The notes under the pieces were generated by a model, which was not told the DNA's origin, made no database searches, and worked only from the letters and a program-made list of their open reading frames with translations. The position numbers were made by a program, and so were the translations under genes. Source: JAISFI01 sp031552335 (lineage in GTDB: Bacteria; Bacteroidota; Bacteroidia; Bacteroidales; Azobacteroidaceae). From it: a stretch of 64,000 nt of DNA. Numbering within the stretch: the first letter of the stretch is position 1; the number at the start of each line of letters is the position of its first letter. This document shows, piece after piece, positions 63,342 to 64,000 of the stretch. The stretch is taken from NCBI GenBank assembly GCA_031552335.1, contig JAVBMQ010000124.1:3422-67421 (forward strand). Reading direction: 5' to 3'.

Positions 63342-63878
63342 ATGTTTTACGATCAAAGCCGTTTACCCAATCGTCGATCCATTCGTTTGAAAGGATATGA
63401 TTATTCCCAGCCAGGCATTTATTTTATAACCATCTGTACATATCACCGTATGCACCTGTTCGGAAAAATTCATAACGGAGAAATGTCATTAGACGCAAGG
63501 GGAAGAATTGCATGGAATGAATGGATGATTACCCCAGATTTACGTCCCAATATCGGATTAGATGCATTTGTCGTAATGCCCAATCATATCCATGGAATCA
63601 TCATCGTAGGGGCGGATTGCATCCGCCCGCATGAAAATCACCCCATCACCCATACCCCAGATGAGTCAATGCAATCTGACCCAACCATCGGCGCAATTGT
63701 ACGTGGATATAAATCGACAGTTACAAAACAAATTAACAATTTCTGGAATACAATTGGACACCCCGTTTGGCAACGCAATTACTATGAACACATTATCAGA
63801 AATGAATATGAATACCAAAATATCGCCAATTATATTCGGAACAATCCGGCCTGTTGGAATAATGATTGTTTCTGTTAA
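63342..63878 (+). CDS. REP-associated tyrosine transposase (RAYT, Y1/HUH family)
   Basis: The start MFYDQSRLPNRRS is chosen because it gives the usual N-terminus and lies after the promoter box; 178 residues. The HUH motif is His82 and His84 (VVMPNHIHGIIIV), preceded by GIYFITICTYHRMHLFG. The candidate catalytic Tyr147/148 lies in NYYEHIIRNEYEYQNIANYIRNNP. RAYTs are single-copy, domesticated relatives of IS200/IS605 transposases that handle REP palindromes beginning with GTAG. Within the coding sequence, residues 90-97 are encoded by a GTAG-preceded palindrome (63607-63628) that looks like an inserted REP. No flanking IS ends were found. Confidence 0.93.
   Translation: MFYDQSRLPNRRSIRLKGYDYSQPGIYFITICTYHRMHLFGKIHNGEMSLDARGRIAWNEWMITPDLRPNIGLDAFVVMPNHIHGIIIVGADCIRPHENHPITHTPDESMQSDPTIGAIVRGYKSTVTKQINNFWNTIGHPVWQRNYYEHIIRNEYEYQNIANYIRNNPACWNNDCFC
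63607..63628. repeat. REP-like palindrome inside the RAYT gene
   Basis: GTAG (63607-63610) overlaps the hairpin GGGCGGAT-TGC-ATCCGCCC: stem 63610-63617 with 63621-63628 and a 3-nt loop. It falls in the variable segment between the HUH motif and the Tyr helix, where insertion is tolerated, and keeps the frame open. Confidence 0.75.
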
Positions 63879-64000
63879 CCCAACTTTGACCCTCAAAAAT
63901 ATTTTCAACAAATTTTCGGGGTATTTTCGTTAGTTGTCTATTTGTAATTATCTACAAATCAATATTGTCATCATTTTCAAAGCGTCAAACTCCCCAATGT
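63879..64000. other. Window end without recognised feature
   Basis: The 122 bp after the RAYT stop show no gene, repeat or clear terminator. Confidence 0.5.

Noticed and set aside
1..64000. tRNA, rRNA or riboswitch genes
   Set aside because: No cloverleaf, ribosomal RNA or conserved riboswitch core was recognised on reading both strands; small RNAs could be missed without a covariance search.

Overview
The window is a chromosomal piece of a Bacteroidota genome, most likely order Bacteroidales. The evidence is the hybrid two-component regulator with a propeller sensor, Bacteroidales-type genes (DUF1599, a BT_3928-like DoxX protein, GH97, GH115, GH88), -7 promoter boxes of the TAnnTTTG type, and proteins ending in type IX secretion (T9SS) C-terminal sorting domains. 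The genus cannot be fixed from sequence reading alone; T9SS tails in a carbohydrate degrader would suit Dysgonomonas/Proteiniphilum/Parabacteroides-like lineages.

Positions 1-44.8 kb are an accessory carbohydrate-degradation region. It holds the end of a GH43 gene, an outer-membrane barrel protein, a GH115 alpha-glucuronidase with an SDR uronate reductase, a small outer-membrane protein, a membrane-anchored AraC regulator, and a long plus-strand series. That series has two secreted trefoil/LamG proteins, a small protein with a sorting-like tail, a GH28-like beta-helix enzyme, an MFS sugar transporter, a heparinase II/III-type lyase, a GH43, a LamG protein with a T9SS tail, an alginate-lyase-superfamily enzyme with a T9SS tail, a GH88 unsaturated glucuronyl hydrolase, a truncated serine hydrolase and a GH97. 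A minus-strand block follows with a multidomain GH43, a complete HTCS regulator and a second kinase-less regulator. Two lyase-type enzymes, GH88, GH115 and an SDR all point to a glucuronic-acid-rich polysaccharide. No SusC/SusD pair is visible, so uptake may rely on cell-surface T9SS enzymes plus the MFS transporter, or on a SusCD pair outside the window.

Positions 44.9-48.7 kb encode a two-component pair: a TPR-sensor histidine kinase and an NtrC-type activator whose GAFTGA loop is altered. Positions 48.9-53.1 kb hold a surface MG2/plug-type protein and an M28 peptidase. From 53.1 to 63.2 kb is a minus-strand housekeeping block: folE, a SPOR protein, tpiA, a DoxX-like protein, a DUF1599 protein, an M23 peptidase, ndk, a CNNM-type transporter, recG, ispD and xseB. 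The window ends with a REP-associated tyrosine transposase (RAYT).

The most unusual signal is non-coding. Three related elements of about 215-235 bp lie around the GH88, truncated hydrolase and GH97 genes. Each is a large inverted repeat whose arms are strings of short hairpins with mostly 3-nt loops. Copy 1 is nested inside a second palindromic module, a relative of which stands alone at 54.25-54.45 kb, and a degenerate half copy follows the NtrC-type gene. Copy 2 forms the broken end of the serine hydrolase gene. Other REP-like palindromes occur near 51.48 kb and inside the RAYT gene, both preceded by GTAG.
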